DNA from: Aquarana catesbeiana
Lineage: Eukaryota; Chordata; Amphibia; Anura; Ranidae
Direction of reading: 5' to 3'
DNA length: 64,000 bases
Assembly: GCF_042186555.1 (NCBI RefSeq)
Contig: NC_133330.1
Span: forward strand, 344,999,165 to 345,063,164
The translations under genes were made by a program, and so were the position numbers. This document shows positions 11,491 to 23,393 of this stretch, piece after piece; the stretch's first letter is position 1, and each line of letters starts with the position of its first letter. The notes below the pieces were generated by a model, which saw nothing but the letters and a program-made list of their open reading frames with translations, made no database searches and was not told the DNA's origin.

Positions 11491-13626
11491 TGTGTGTATA
11501 TATATATATATATATAAAGGGACAGGTATATAGTACCAGGGGCAGCATGACATCAATATATACAGTATATATATAGGGACAGGTACCGTATATAGATCTT
11601 CAGGTATAGGACAGGTAGGTATGTAGTGTGTGGGGTGGGGGTGGGGGGGTAGGGACAGGTAGGTATGTAGTGTAGTGTATCTTTAGGTATAGGACAGGTA
11701 TACAGATCTTCAGGTATAGGACAGGTAGGTATGTAGTGTGTGGTGGGGGGGTTTATGGACAGGTATATAAGACAGGTAGGTATGTAGTGTGTGGGAGGGG
11801 TTAGGGACAGGTATATAGGACAGGTAGGTATGTAGTATGTGATGGTGGGGGGGGGGGGTCGGGGGGGTTAAGGACAGGTATATAGATCTTCAGGTATAGG
11901 ACAGGTAGGTATGTAGTGTGTGGTGGGGGGGTTAGGGACAGGTATATAGGACAGGTATGTAGTATGTGATGGTGGGGGGTGGGGACAGGTATACAGATCT
12001 TCAGGTATAGGACAGGTAGGTATGTAGTGTGTGGTGGGGGGGTTAGGGACAGGTATATAGGACAGGTATGTAGTATGTGATGGTGGGGGGTGGGGACAGG
12101 TATACAGATCTTCAGGTATAGGACAGGTAGGTATGTAGTGTGTGGTGGGGGGGTTAGGGACAGGTATACAGGACAGGTATGTAGTATGTGATGGTGGGGG
12201 GTGGGGTTAGGGACAGGTATACAGATCTTCAGGTATAGGACAGGTAGGTATGTAGTGTGTGGTGGTGGGGGGGGGTTAGGGACAGGTATATAAGACAGGT
12301 AGGTATGTAGTGTGTGGGGGGGGTTAGGGACAGGTATATAGGACAGGTAGGTATGTAGTATGTGATGGGGGGGGGTCGGGGGGGTTAAGGACAGGTATAT
12401 AGATCTTCAGGTATAGGACAGGTAGGTATGTAGTGTGTGATGGTAGGGGTGGGGTTAGGGACAGGTATATAGGACAGGTAGGTATGTAGTATGTGATGGT
12501 GGGGGGGGGGTCGTGGGGGTTAAGGACAGGTATATAGATCTTCAGGTATAGGACAGGTAGGTATGTAGTGTGTGATGGTGAGGGTGGGGTTAGGGACAGG
12601 TATATAGAACAGGTAGGTATTTGGTATGTGATGGGGGGGTTAGGGACAGGTATATAGGACAGGTAGGTATGTAGTATGTGATGGGGGGGTTAGGGACAGG
12701 TATATAGATCTTCAGGTATAGGACAGGTAGGTATGTAGCATGTGGTGGGGGGGTTCAGGGAGGGTTAGGGACAGGTATATAGGACAGGTATGTAGTATGT
12801 GATGGTGGGGGGTGAGGTTAGGGACAGGTATACAGATCTTCAGGTATAGGGCAGGTAGGTATGTAGTGTGTGGTGGGGGTGGGGGGGTAAGGACAGGTAG
12901 GTATGTAGTGTAGTGTATCTTTAGGTATAGGACAGGTATACAGATCTTCAGGTATATGACAGGTAGGTATGTAGTGTGTGATGGTGGGTGGTTTAGGGAC
13001 AGGTATATAGGACAGGTAGGTATGTAGTATGTGATGGGGGGGGGGGTTGGGGACAGGTATATAGGACAGGTAGGTATGTAGTATGTGATGGTGGGGGGGT
13101 GGGGGGGTATTAAGGACAGGTATATAGATCTTCAGGTATAGGACAGGTAGGTATGTAGTGTGTGGTGGTGGTGGTGGGGGGTTAGGGACAGGTATATAGG
13201 ACAGGTATGTAGTATGTGATGGTGGGGTGGGGGGGACAGGTATATAGGTCTTCAGGTATAGGACAGGTAGGTATGTAGTGTGTGATGGTGGGTGGTTTAG
13301 GGACAGGTATATAGGACAGATAGGTATGTAGTATGTGATGGGGGGGGGTTGGGGACAGGTATATAGGACAGGTAGGTATGTAGTATGTGATGGTGGGGGG
13401 GTGGGGGGGTGTTAAGGACAGGTATATAGATCTTTAGGTATAGGACAGGTAGGTATGTAGTGTGTGGTGGGGGGGGTTAGGCACAAGTATATAGGACAGG
13501 TATGTAGTATGTGATGGTGGGGGGTGGGGTTAGGGACAGGTATATAGGACAGGTATGTAGTATGTGATGGTGGGGGGTGGGGTTAGGGACAGGTATACAG
13601 ATCTTCAGGTATAGGACAGGTAGTTA
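11491..13626 (+). repeat. G-rich compound minisatellite with higher-order structure
   Basis: After a short (TG/TA)n stretch, units of the type 'ggacaggtaggtatgtagtg' + 'tgtggtgggggggttaggg' + 'acaggtatatagatcttcag' alternate in long blocks, with G runs of 5-13. It continues the array seen at 9641-9841. Lone TTAGGG words occur in 'gggttagggacagg', but there is no run of telomere hexamers. The plus strand has high G-quadruplex potential. Confidence 0.92.
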
Positions 13627-14233
13627 GTGCCGGGGGGGGTCGCCATCCTTCATTCCCTCCAGCAGGATTCTTTCACTGGTTATGTTTGGGGTCTGTGCAG
13701 CTTTGAAGCCCCTCACTAATGAGCTCTAATAATAATGAGGGGTGTTTTGCATGACAGGGGGCAGGAGCCGGGCGCTGTGAATAGATGACCCCCACACATC
13801 ACATCACCCAGAGAAAGTGCTCTCACCTGAAACTTCTTCTCATTGTGGGAGATGAATGGACCTCGGAGAAACCAGTTTGGCCATCTCTGGCCCCTCTGGT
13901 GTGTAAATGGTGCTGGGGGGTCTTTGGTGGGAGAGAGACACTTGTCTGAGCTTCTCCAGCTAACAATAACCCATCACCAATGAATATCAATCCCCTCTAG
14001 AAATTGATCTCCCCTGCAGGCTGTTCTGACCTTTTATCATCGCTGTGACCGTCATCTTCACCTGAGGGGTCCCGAGGCCCGAGAACCAGATATCCGAGAT
14101 CTCATACTAGAAATGGTGGGACTGCGGATTATCAGTCTTCTTATGCAGAGGTCTCCAAACTGTCTAAATTACGGCCCAGTTTATTGTCCTTCAGACTTCA
14201 GGAAGGCTGGACTGTGGCCAGCGGGAGACAAAA
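13627..14233. other. No gene seen; single-copy-looking spacer
   Basis: About 600 bp between two arrays, with mixed composition and no open frame of note. Confidence 0.4.
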
Positions 14234-15708
14234 ATGCCCCATCTTTGGTATCAGTGGAATGAATAGTGCCCCATCATTGGTATCAGTGGAATGAATAGTG
14301 TCCCATCATTGGTATCAGTGGGGGAAATAGTGCCCCATCATTGGTGTCAGTGGGAGGAATAGTGCCCCATCATTGGTATCAGTGGGAGGAATAGTGCCCT
14401 ATCATTGGTGTCAGTGGGAGGAATAGTGCCCCATCATTGGTGTCAGTGGGAGGAATAGTGCCCCATCATTGGTGTCAGTGGGAGTATTAGTGCCCCAGCA
14501 TTGGTGTCAGTGGGAGGAATAGTGTCCCATCATTGGTGTCAGTGGGAGGAATAGTGTCCCATCATTGGTGTCAGTGGAAGGAATAGTGCCCCATCATTGG
14601 TGTCAGTGGAAGGAATAGTGTCCCATCATTGGTATCAGTGGGAGGAATAGTGTCCCATCATTGGTGTCAGTGGGAGGAATAGTGTCCCATCATTGGTGTC
14701 AGTGGGAGGAATAGTGTCCCATCATTGGTATCAGTGGGAGGAATAGTGTCCCATCATTGGTGTCAGTGGAAGGAATAGTGTCCCATCATTGGTGTCAGTG
14801 GGAGGAATAATGTCCCATCATTGGTATCAGTGGGAGGAATAGTGTCCCATCATTGGTGTCAGTGGAAGGAATAGTGTCCCATCATTGGTATCAGTGGGAG
14901 GAATAGTGTCCCATCATTGGTATCAGTGGGAGGAATAGTGTCCCATCATTGGTGTCAGTGGAAGGAATAGTGTCCCATCATTGGTGTCAGTGGGAGGAAT
15001 AGTGCCCCATCATTGGTGTCAGTGGAAGGAATAGTGTCCCATCATTGGTGTCAGTGGAAGGAATAGTGTCCCATCATTGGTGTCAGTGGGAGGAATAGTG
15101 TCCCATCATTGGTGTCAGTGGGAGGAATAGTGTCCCATCATTGGTATCGATGGGAGGAATAGTGTCCCATCATTGGTGTCAGTGGGAGGAATAGTGTCCC
15201 ATCATTGGTGTCAGTGGGAGGAATAGTGCCCCATCATTGGTGTCAGTGGGAGGAATAGTGTCCCATCACTGGTATCAGTGGGAGGAATAGTGTCCCATCA
15301 TTGGTATCAGTGGGAGGAATAGTGTCCCATCATTGGTGTCAGTGGGAGGAATAGTGCCCCATCATTGGTGTCAGTGGGAGGAATAGTGTCCCATCATTGG
15401 TGTCAGTGGGAGGAATAGTGCCCCATCATTGGTGTCAGTGGGAGGAATAGTGTCCCATCATTGGTGTCAGTGGGAGGAATAGTGTCCCATCATTGGTATC
15501 AGTGGGAGGAATAGTGTCCCATCATTGGTGTCAGTGAGAGGAATAGTGCCCCATCTTTGGTATCAGTGGGAGGAATAGTGTCCCATCATTGGTGTCAGTG
15601 AGAGGAATAGTGCCCCATCATTGGTATCAGTGGGAGGAATAGTGTCCCATCATTGGTGTCAGTGGGAGGAATAGTGCCCCATCTTTGGTATCAGTGGGAG
15701 GAATAGTT
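14234..15708 (+). repeat. 32-bp minisatellite array, about 46 copies
   Basis: The unit is 'aatagtgtcccatcattggt' + 'gtcagtgggagg' (32 bp). Variation is confined to a few positions (gtgtccc/gtgcccc, ggtgtc/ggtatc, gggagg/ggaagg). The first two units near 14234-14320 are the most diverged (gaatg in place of gaggg), suggesting an older left edge. Confidence 0.96.
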
Positions 15709-16539
15709 GTGCATAATAATAATAATATATTCATACTAATAAATAATAATTACATATAATCAGTAAAAAATGTATTCACTATTATACTATAAATAATAGT
15801 AATATTAATAATTCCAAAAAATAATTCTAAATGAATTGTAGGAAATAATAATGTCTTCAGTTTGTTTCATTTTTCTAGCGCAGTGCGCGGAGGTTTGCTG
15901 TGATTGGTGGATGTTTTCTTTTGTGCTTTGGCTCTGCAATACAATAACACGATACATTCATTACCAGGAAGAAGTGAACTCTGAATGTCATTTCAAATCC
16001 ATTGTCATTTTTTTAAACACGTGGCTTTCATCAGAAGACCTCCCGGTGATCCCGCCATGAAGGTCCTTCCTGAAGCACTTCCTGTTATAAGGTGACAACG
16101 CTCTGTCCTTTCTCTAAATTGCGCCCCTGTGTTGTCACCGCCACACGAGTTTCCATTGAAGACTATGTGGGGGGGCTTCACCACATATTACACAGACACG
16201 GTCCATTTGCCCTGACAAAGGCCAAACAGCCAATCGCTGCGGTGCATATAGATAGGAAGTGGCTGCAAAGAGGCTGCAGGGGAGCGGCAGACCTGGGGAT
16301 GTAACAATGGTGGAGAAAAAGGTGAAAACAAGGATTTTAAGAAGGCAATATATTGTATAATTGTATATTATATTATTATAAATATTATATTATTTTTATG
16401 ACATAAAAATGCGGTAAAATCGTGTTCGCGGTAGATCAGTTTTGAAAGTATAATTCACTAAGAATTTTGCGTTAAATATCGAATGTAGTGTTTGATTTAG
16501 CGGTAATTACTGCATTATTTAATGCAGTAATTTATCGCA
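15709..16539. other. AT-rich low-complexity edges around single-copy sequence; no gene seen
   Basis: 15712-15850 is (taa/ata)-rich and 16340-16400 is AT-rich. The middle holds a CpG-poor mixed stretch with no supported exon. 16400-16540 ('gcggtaattactgcatt', 'aatgcagtaatttatcgc') contains a small inverted repeat and may be the edge of the next dispersed repeat. Confidence 0.4.
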
Positions 16540-16900
16540 TTGAGCTGGTTGCTAAGGGGCGGGCCACCGCGTTCTCAGCGACAGATGACTCATCAGCTGT
16601 CAGCGGGTTCCCTGCTGACAGCTGAATGTAAAAAAACATGCCGGCAATTAAAAACGCGTGCCCCCCCCCCCCCCTCCCAATGCATACCAGTCCCTTATCT
16701 GAGCATGCAGCCCCGCAGGTCAGGAAAAGGGGGGGGGGGGACAAGCGAGCCCCCCCATACCAGGCCACATGCCCAGGGTTGTGGGGAATAGGCCTTTGTC
16801 CCCATCAACTTGGGGATAAGGTGCATTGGCGGTGGGGGCATCCCCCATGTTGAGGGCATGTGATCTTATATGGTTCAGGAAAGGGGGGGGCGCCTTGACT
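16540..16900. repeat. Dispersed repeat related to 1866-2070
   Basis: 'cccagggttgtggggaatag' and 'ggataaggtgcattggcggt' match 1930-1990, and 'cagtcccttatctgagcatg' is the reverse complement of sequence near 2022-2045. C and G runs (about 16662-16675, 16729-16740) lie within. It is non-coding. Confidence 0.6.
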
Positions 16901-17290
16901 ACTTAATTGACCCCTTAACTACTTCCTGCCCGCCCACCATCAACTGACTGCGGGGCGGTGAGGCTCTCGTCCTGGGCCAATGTCATATGAACGGCCGCTC
17001 TCCCGCACCCGCGGGAATGCGCATCACAGCAATCGCGGCCGGGCCGCGTTCCTAGGACACGGCATTCCCCCGATCTCGGTAAAGAGCTGATGATGCGGCT
17101 CTTTACCCATTTGATCGGCCGCGTCCAATCACAGCCGGTCACATGTAAACAAGGAAGTGCCGTTTATCGGCTCTCCTCACACTGACAGAGTATGTGGCAA
17201 GGAGAGCCAATCAGCGGTATCTCCTCACAGGGGAAACCGGGACAGGTAAACAGGGCACTGATCATCAGTGCCCTCAATACAGGGAAGCCC

Positions 17291-18835
17291 CATCAGTGCC
17301 CATCAGTGACACCAATCAGTGCCCAACAGTGACAGCAATCAGTGCCCATTAGTGATGCCAGTCAGTGCTGCCTTTCAGTGCCCATCAGTGCCCAACAGTG
17401 ACACCAATCAGTGCCCATCAGTGACACCAATCAGTGCCCAACAGTGACACCAATCAGTGCCCATCAGTGACACCAATCAGTACCCACCAGTGACACCAAT
17501 CAGTGCCCATTAGTGATGCCAGTCAGTGCTGCCTTTTAGTGCCCATCAGTGACTCCAATCAGTGCCCATTAGTGATGCCAGTCAGTGCTGCCTTTTATTG
17601 CCCATCAGTGCCCATCAGTGACACCAATCAGTGCCCAACAGTGACACCAATCAGTGCCCATCAGTGACACCAATCAGTTCCCATTAGTGATGCCAATCAG
17701 TGCCCATCAGTGACACCAATCAGTGCCCATTAGTGATGCCAATCAGTGCCCATCAGTGACACCAATCAGTGCCCATCAGTGACACCAATCAGTGCCCATT
17801 AGTGATGCCAATCAGTGCCCATCACTAAAAACAAATCAGTGCCCATTAGTGATGCCAGTCAGTGCCCATCAGTGACACCAATTAATTCCACAACAGTTAC
17901 ACCAATCAGTGCCCATCAGTAACACCAATCAGTGCCCAACAGTGACACCAATCAGTGCCCATCCGTAACACCAATCAGTGCCCAACAGTGACACCAATCA
18001 GTGCCCATCAGTGACAGCAATCAGTGCCCATTAGTGATGCCAGTTAGTGCTGCCTTTCAGTGCCAATCAGTGCCCAACAGTGACACCAATCAGTGCCCAT
18101 CAGCGACACCAACCAGTGCCCACCAGTGACAGCAATCAGTGCCCATTAGTGATGCCAGTCAGTGCTGCCTTTTAGTGCCCAACAGTGACACCAATCAGTG
18201 CCCATCAGTGACACCAATCAGTGCCCATCAGTGACACCAATCAGTTCCCATTAGTGATGCCAATCAGTGCCCATCAGTGACACCAATCAGTGCCCATTAG
18301 TGATGCCAATCAGTGCCCATCAGTGACACCAATCAGTGCCCATCAGTGACACCAATCAGTGCCCATTAGTGATGCCAATCAGTGCCCATCACTGACACCA
18401 ATCAGTGCCCATTAGTGATGCCAGTCAGTGCTGCCTTTCAGTGCTCATCAGTGCCCAACAGTGACACCAATCAGTGCCCATTAGTGATGCCAATCAGTGC
18501 CCATCACTGACACCAATCAGTGCCCATTAGTGATGCCAGTCAGTGCCCATCAGTGACACCAATCAGTGCCCATTAGTGATGCCAGTCAGTGCCCATCAGT
18601 GACACCAATCAGTGCCCATTAGTGATGCCAGTCAGTGCCCATCAGTGACACCAATCAGTGCCCATTAGTGATGTCAGTCAGTGCTGCCTTTCAGTGCTCA
18701 TCAGTGCCCAACAGTGACGCCTATCAGTGCCCACCAATGCTGCCTATCAGTGCCCATTAGTGATGCCAGTCAGTGCTGCCTTTCAGTTCTTATCAGTACC
18801 CATTAGTGCTGCCTCATCAGCGCACATCAGTGAAG
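17291..18835 (+). repeat. 23-bp minisatellite inside the TTAA element, about 67 units
   Basis: The basic unit is 'tcagtgcccatcagtgacaccaa' shortened at the end: 'tcagtgcccatcagtgacac' + 'caa'. Variants with 'attagtgatgcca' or 'gctgccttt' alternate, giving higher-order repeats (for example similar blocks near 17580-17820 and 18150-18390). The same core, reverse complemented, makes up 46649-47820. Confidence 0.93.
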
Positions 18836-18936
18836 GAGAAAAATTACTTATTTACAAAATTTACTGACAGAAACAAAGAGAAACTTTTTTTATTTCAAAA
18901 TGTTCGGTCTTTTTTCTTTTTTTTTGTAAATAATAA

Positions 18937-18954
18937 CCCCCCCCCCCCCCCCCA
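18937..18954 (+). repeat. Poly-C run
   Basis: An uninterrupted run of 16-18 C within the right part of the TTAA element. Its length is likely unreliable in the assembly. Confidence 0.9.
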
Positions 18955-19126
18955 GTGGTGATTAAATACCACCAAAAGAAATCTCTATTTGTGTGAAAAA
19001 AATCTCATATGAGTACAATGTTACATGACTGAGTAATTGTCATTCAAAGTGTAAGAGCGCTGAGAGCTGAACATTGGCCTGGGCAGGAAGTGGAGGGGGG
19101 GGGTTGCCCGGTAGGCAAGGGGTTAA

Positions 19127-20132
19127 TGTCGCTTGGTTAGCGTTGAGTTCATCCACATTTTCCTGCATGAAGTATAAAATGTGGTGTTGCTCCTGATGAG
19201 CGGCTGGGAACGCGGCAGGTGAAATGATTATCTGTGTCACCAGAAGCAGTGAAAATGTTTCCTCCATTCTCGGGACGGATCACCTTTACGTGTCTTTTGT
19301 CCTGTATTGTTGTTCAGGTATTTCCCTCTCTGGCGGTCTATAGTGCTTCATCCTCCTTTTATTCTACAGGAAGAAAATCTATATTCAGCCAGCAACCTCT
19401 CCGTCCTGCTTGAATTCCACCCCCGGGGGGCTGACACCATCCAGCTCGGCTCCCAAACACCTTCCTCCCGGGGCCCTTTGTCTGCCGGTGTCATGTAAGG
19501 ATATTCAGTTGGGAGTTTATATCACTGGGGCCCCCATGAGAGGCGAATCTCGCGTTGTGTGCGCAGGAGCGGCAACCCGATCCGCCTTCAATGGATACCG
19601 ATCGCTCTCTGGGGTGCTTGGAGGGTGACATGTAACTGAATCAACTTGTGAAATGTGGAACGGGAGAACGAGGAGGGGGAGGGGGGAAACGCATCGGAAT
19701 GACGATTTTCCCAATGGCGGCCACCTCCGGCAATACCGCCGGGCTCAGCCTATTGTATGTCTTTATCAAAAAATCCCTGTACAGAGTCTTTCCTTTATAG
19801 AACATTCCATTCCGGTTCAGGTCTTGCTGTCAGAAATCATCGGCTACACCTGGCCGGTGACATCTCCTTCCTGACAATTTCTAAAGAATTATTACCATCT
19901 GTTTGTTGGCATTCACCGCGCCGGTGTGTGAGAGTACATGACTTCCTATGGCTGTGACACACCTGCGTTCCCGATAATCCACTGCCAAAATATATGACCT
20001 CCCACTCCCCCATACACCTGAAATTTGGTTGATCGGTATACCAGCGAAGAGTGTTGGTCACATGACATTTATTTTTGAATGTTTTTGAATATTTTCACAA
20101 GAAGCCATGTATATGGCCCATAGAGCTACTGC
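19127..20132. other. Single-copy-looking sequence, no confirmed gene
   Basis: About 1 kb of mixed composition without repeat structure. Short open frames on both strands overlap one another and show no domain. It lies between two tandem blocks. Confidence 0.4.
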
Positions 20133-22190
20133 TATGATGATATAAGAAACTATATAGAGGAATCAGGACCCCCTTCCTCCTGCCGGTGATCCCTCTAGTG
20201 ATATAAAGATCTATATAGAGGAATCAGGACCTCCTTCCTCCTGCTGGTGACCCCTCTAGTGATATAAAGATCTATATAGAGGAATCGGGACCTCCGTCCT
20301 CCTGCTGGTGACCCCTCTAGTGATATAAAGATCTATATAGAGGAATCAGGACCTCCTTCCTCCTGCTGGTGACCCCTCTAGTAATATAAAGATCTATATA
20401 GAGGAATCAGGACCTCCTTCCTCCTGCTGGTGATCCCTCTAGTGATATAAAGATCTATAAAGAGGAATCAGGACCTCCTTCCTCCTGCTGGTGACCCCTC
20501 TAGTGATATAAAGATCTATATAGAGGAATCAGGACCTCCTTCCTCCTGCTGGTGATCCCTCTAGTGATATAATGATCTATATAGAGGAATCAGGACCTCC
20601 TTCCTCCTGCTGGTGATCCCTCTAGTGATATAAAGATCTATAAAGAGGAATCAGGACCTCCTTCCTCCCGCTGGTGATCCCTCTAGTGATATAAATATCT
20701 ATATAGAGGAATCAGGACCTCCTTCCTCCTGCTGGTGATCCCTCTAGTGATATAATGATCTATATAGAGGAATCAGGACCTCCTTCTTCCTGCTGGTGAT
20801 CCCTCTAGTGATATAAAGATCTACATAGAGGAATCAGGACCTCCTTCTTCCTGCTGGTGATCCCTCTAGTGATATAAAGATCTACATAGAGGAATCGGGA
20901 CCTCCTTCCTCCTGCTGGTGACCCCTCTAGTGATATAAAGATCTATATAGAGGAATCAGGACCTCCTTCCTCCTGCTGGTGATCCCTCTAGTGATATAAA
21001 GATCTATAAAGAGGAATCAGGACCTCCTTCCTCCTGCTGGTGATCCCTCTAGTGATATAAAGATCTATATAGGGGAATCAGGACCTCCTTCCTCCTGCTG
21101 GTGACCCCTCTAGTGATATAAAGATCTATATAGAGGAATCAGGACCTCCTTCCTCCTGCTGGTGACCCCTCTAGTGATATAAAGATCTATATAGAGGAAT
21201 CGGGACCTCCTTCCTCCTGCTGGTGATCCCTCTAGTGATATAAAGATCTATATAGAGGAATCGGGACCTCCTTCCTCCTGCTGGTGACCCCTCTAGTGAT
21301 ATAAAGATCTATATAGAGGAATCGGGACCTCCTTCCTCCTGCTGGTGACCCCTCTAGTGATATAAAGATCTATATAGAGGAATCGGGACCTCCTTCCTCC
21401 TGCCGGTGACCCCTCTAGTGATATAAAGATCTACATAGAGGAATCAGGACCTCCTTCCTCCTGCTGGTGACCCCTCTAGTGATATAAAGATCTATATAGA
21501 GGAATAAGGACCTCCTTCCTCCTGCTGGTGACCCCTCTAGTGATATAAAGATCTATATAGAGGAATCAGGACCTCCTTCCTCCTGCTGGTGACCCCTCTA
21601 GTGATATAAAGACCTATATAGAGGAATCAGGACCTCCTTCTTCCTGCTGGTGATCCCTCTAGTGATATAAAGATCTATATAGAGGAATCAGGACCTCCTT
21701 CCTCCTGCTGGTGATCCCTCTAGTGATATAAAGATCTACATAGAGGAATCAGGACCTCCTTCTTCCTGCTGGTGATCCCTCTAGTGATATAAAGATCTAT
21801 ATAGAGGAATCAGGACCTCCTTCCTCCTGCTGGTGACCCCTCTAGTGATATAATGATCTATATAGAGGAATCAGGACCTCCTTCCTCCTGCTGGTGATCC
21901 CTCTAGTGATATAAAGATCTATATAGAGGAATCAGGACCTCCTTCCTCCTGCTGGTGACTCCTCTAGTGATATAAAGATCTACATAGAGGATTCAGGACC
22001 TCCTTCTTCCTGCTGGTGATCCCTCTAGTGATATAAAGATCTATATAGAGGAATCAGGACCTCCTTCCTCCTGCTGGTGACCCCTCTAGTGATATAAAGA
22101 TCTATATAGAGGAATCAGGACCTCCTTCCTCCTGACGGTGATCCCTCTAGTGATATAAAGATCTATATAGAGGAATCAGGACCTCCTTAC
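20133..22190 (+). repeat. 61-bp minisatellite array, about 34 copies
   Basis: The unit runs 'ctagtgatataaagatctat' + 'atagaggaatcaggacctcc' + 'ttcctcctgctggtgatccc' + 't' (61 bp), each with an AGATCT (BglII) site. Copies differ by single substitutions (cagg/cggg, gatccc/gacccc, tatat/tacat). The right edge is abrupt at about 22185. Confidence 0.97.
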
Positions 22191-23040
22191 CCATGTTGGG
22201 ATCACGATTATTTCAGTTTCAATGGGTATATCTGTAAATCTTCAATGAGGAAGTGAAAGATGAGATTCTGGTTCTATTAAACACACTGAATTTGGTTACA
22301 TTGTTACATAGTAGATAAGGTCGAATAAAGACGCAGGTATATCAAGTTCAATCTCTTTGTTTGAGTTTTATGTGTTTGATTTTGAGGAAGGTATAAAAAC
22401 TAACCCCATCCAAGTGTAGGACAATTTGCTGTAAAAGGGTAAAAAGGAACCTGACCCTCTACTGGCACCAATCACAATCGTCTATCACAGCAACAAAATA
22501 AATGCCACTGAGAGACTTCATCATATGTCTTTTTTTTTTTTTTGCTTACTTTAAATTTTATTGTATTTTAACACAGTTTGCTGACATGTAAGTCATCCAG
22601 ATTTGAGGAGAAAGGGAATCAATGTTTCCAATGGTAGGACTGGTTTTCCTGATTAGAAATCCATAGCAGATCTCACATTCATTCCTATATTATCCAGGAT
22701 GTGTTCAGATATCCTGCACTGTGACTGCAGAGACATCCTCCGTAATTATTGCATTGTGTCCGGATTCCTTTATCTCCTCGCAGACGCTCTGATCTTTCTC
22801 TCTCTCTCTCTGTGATTCCTCATTGTAATGAGCTGAAAGGTCTTTAATTGAGACACAGTTAATTAGTGGCAGGACGGTAGATTAACTAATAGCATCATCT
22901 GAACAGGGATAACGGGGGCTTAGCCTGCTGGATGTAAAGGATTAATAGGCATACTTAAATCTATTATGTGTGCTATAGAAATAAATGATTATTAGTAGAA
23001 AAGCTCTTGTAGTATCCTTCTGGGGATGTTTAGACAGCGC
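22191..23040. other. No gene seen; contains a dispersed-repeat fragment
   Basis: 22300-22460 ('ttacattgttacatagtaga', then 'gaataaagacgcaggtatat') resembles an interspersed repeat common in frog genomes (ttacatag...aaaaagacac...atcaagtcc type). A poly-T run (about 22531-22543) and a (CT)n run (about 22797-22812) are present. 22999-23031 is a 33-bp segment repeated at 26874-26906 on the far side of the nested transposons. Confidence 0.5.
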
Positions 23041-23046
23041 GGCGTG

Positions 23047-23391
23047 TCTGCAATATATATATAGACAATATATAGATACTATGCAGACAATACATGGACA
23101 ATATACAGACAATATATAGACGATATATAGATAATATACAGACAATATATAGACGATATATAGATAATATACAGACAATATATAGACGATATATAGATAA
23201 TATACAGACAATATATAGACGATATATAGATAATATACAGACAATATATAGACAATGTACAGACAATATGTAGAAGGTATATAGATAATATACAGACAAC
23301 ACATAGATAATATATAGATACTATGCAGACAATACATGGACAATGTACAGACAATATATGGATACTATACAGACAATATGCAGATTATATA
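23047..23391 (+). repeat. 33-bp TA-rich minisatellite, left part
   Basis: Units of the type 'acagacaatatatagacgat' + 'atatagataatat' (33 bp), clean between 23107 and 23240 and degenerate at both ends. It is interrupted by Tc1 copy B at TA 23392-23393. Confidence 0.9.
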
Positions 23392-23393
23392 TA

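Larger units (their letters stand above)
16915..19126 (+). mobile_element. TTAA-flanked non-autonomous DNA element with an internal 23-bp array
   Basis: It is flanked by TTAA at 16915-16918 and 19123-19126. Short imperfect inverted ends follow: left 'ctacttcctgcccgcc', right (reverse complement) 'ccccttgcctaccgggc'. A GC-rich left part (16920-17290) leads into the 23-bp array, then an A/T-rich right part with 'attaaataccaccaaaag' and 'ggcctgggcaggaagtgg', motifs I recall as abundant in ranid frog sequence. TTAA targeting fits the piggyBac or Kolobok superfamilies. No transposase is present, so superfamily is inference. A truncated relative in opposite orientation lies at 46649-48097. Confidence 0.75.

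Noticed and set aside
11505..13626. Interstitial telomere (TTAGGG words)
   Set aside because: Only single TTAGGG hexamers occur inside a longer unrelated unit; there are no consecutive hexamers.
22942..23354. Tyr/Ile/Cys-rich frames resembling a membrane protein
   Set aside because: They are translations of the TA-rich 33-bp array (11 codons per unit).
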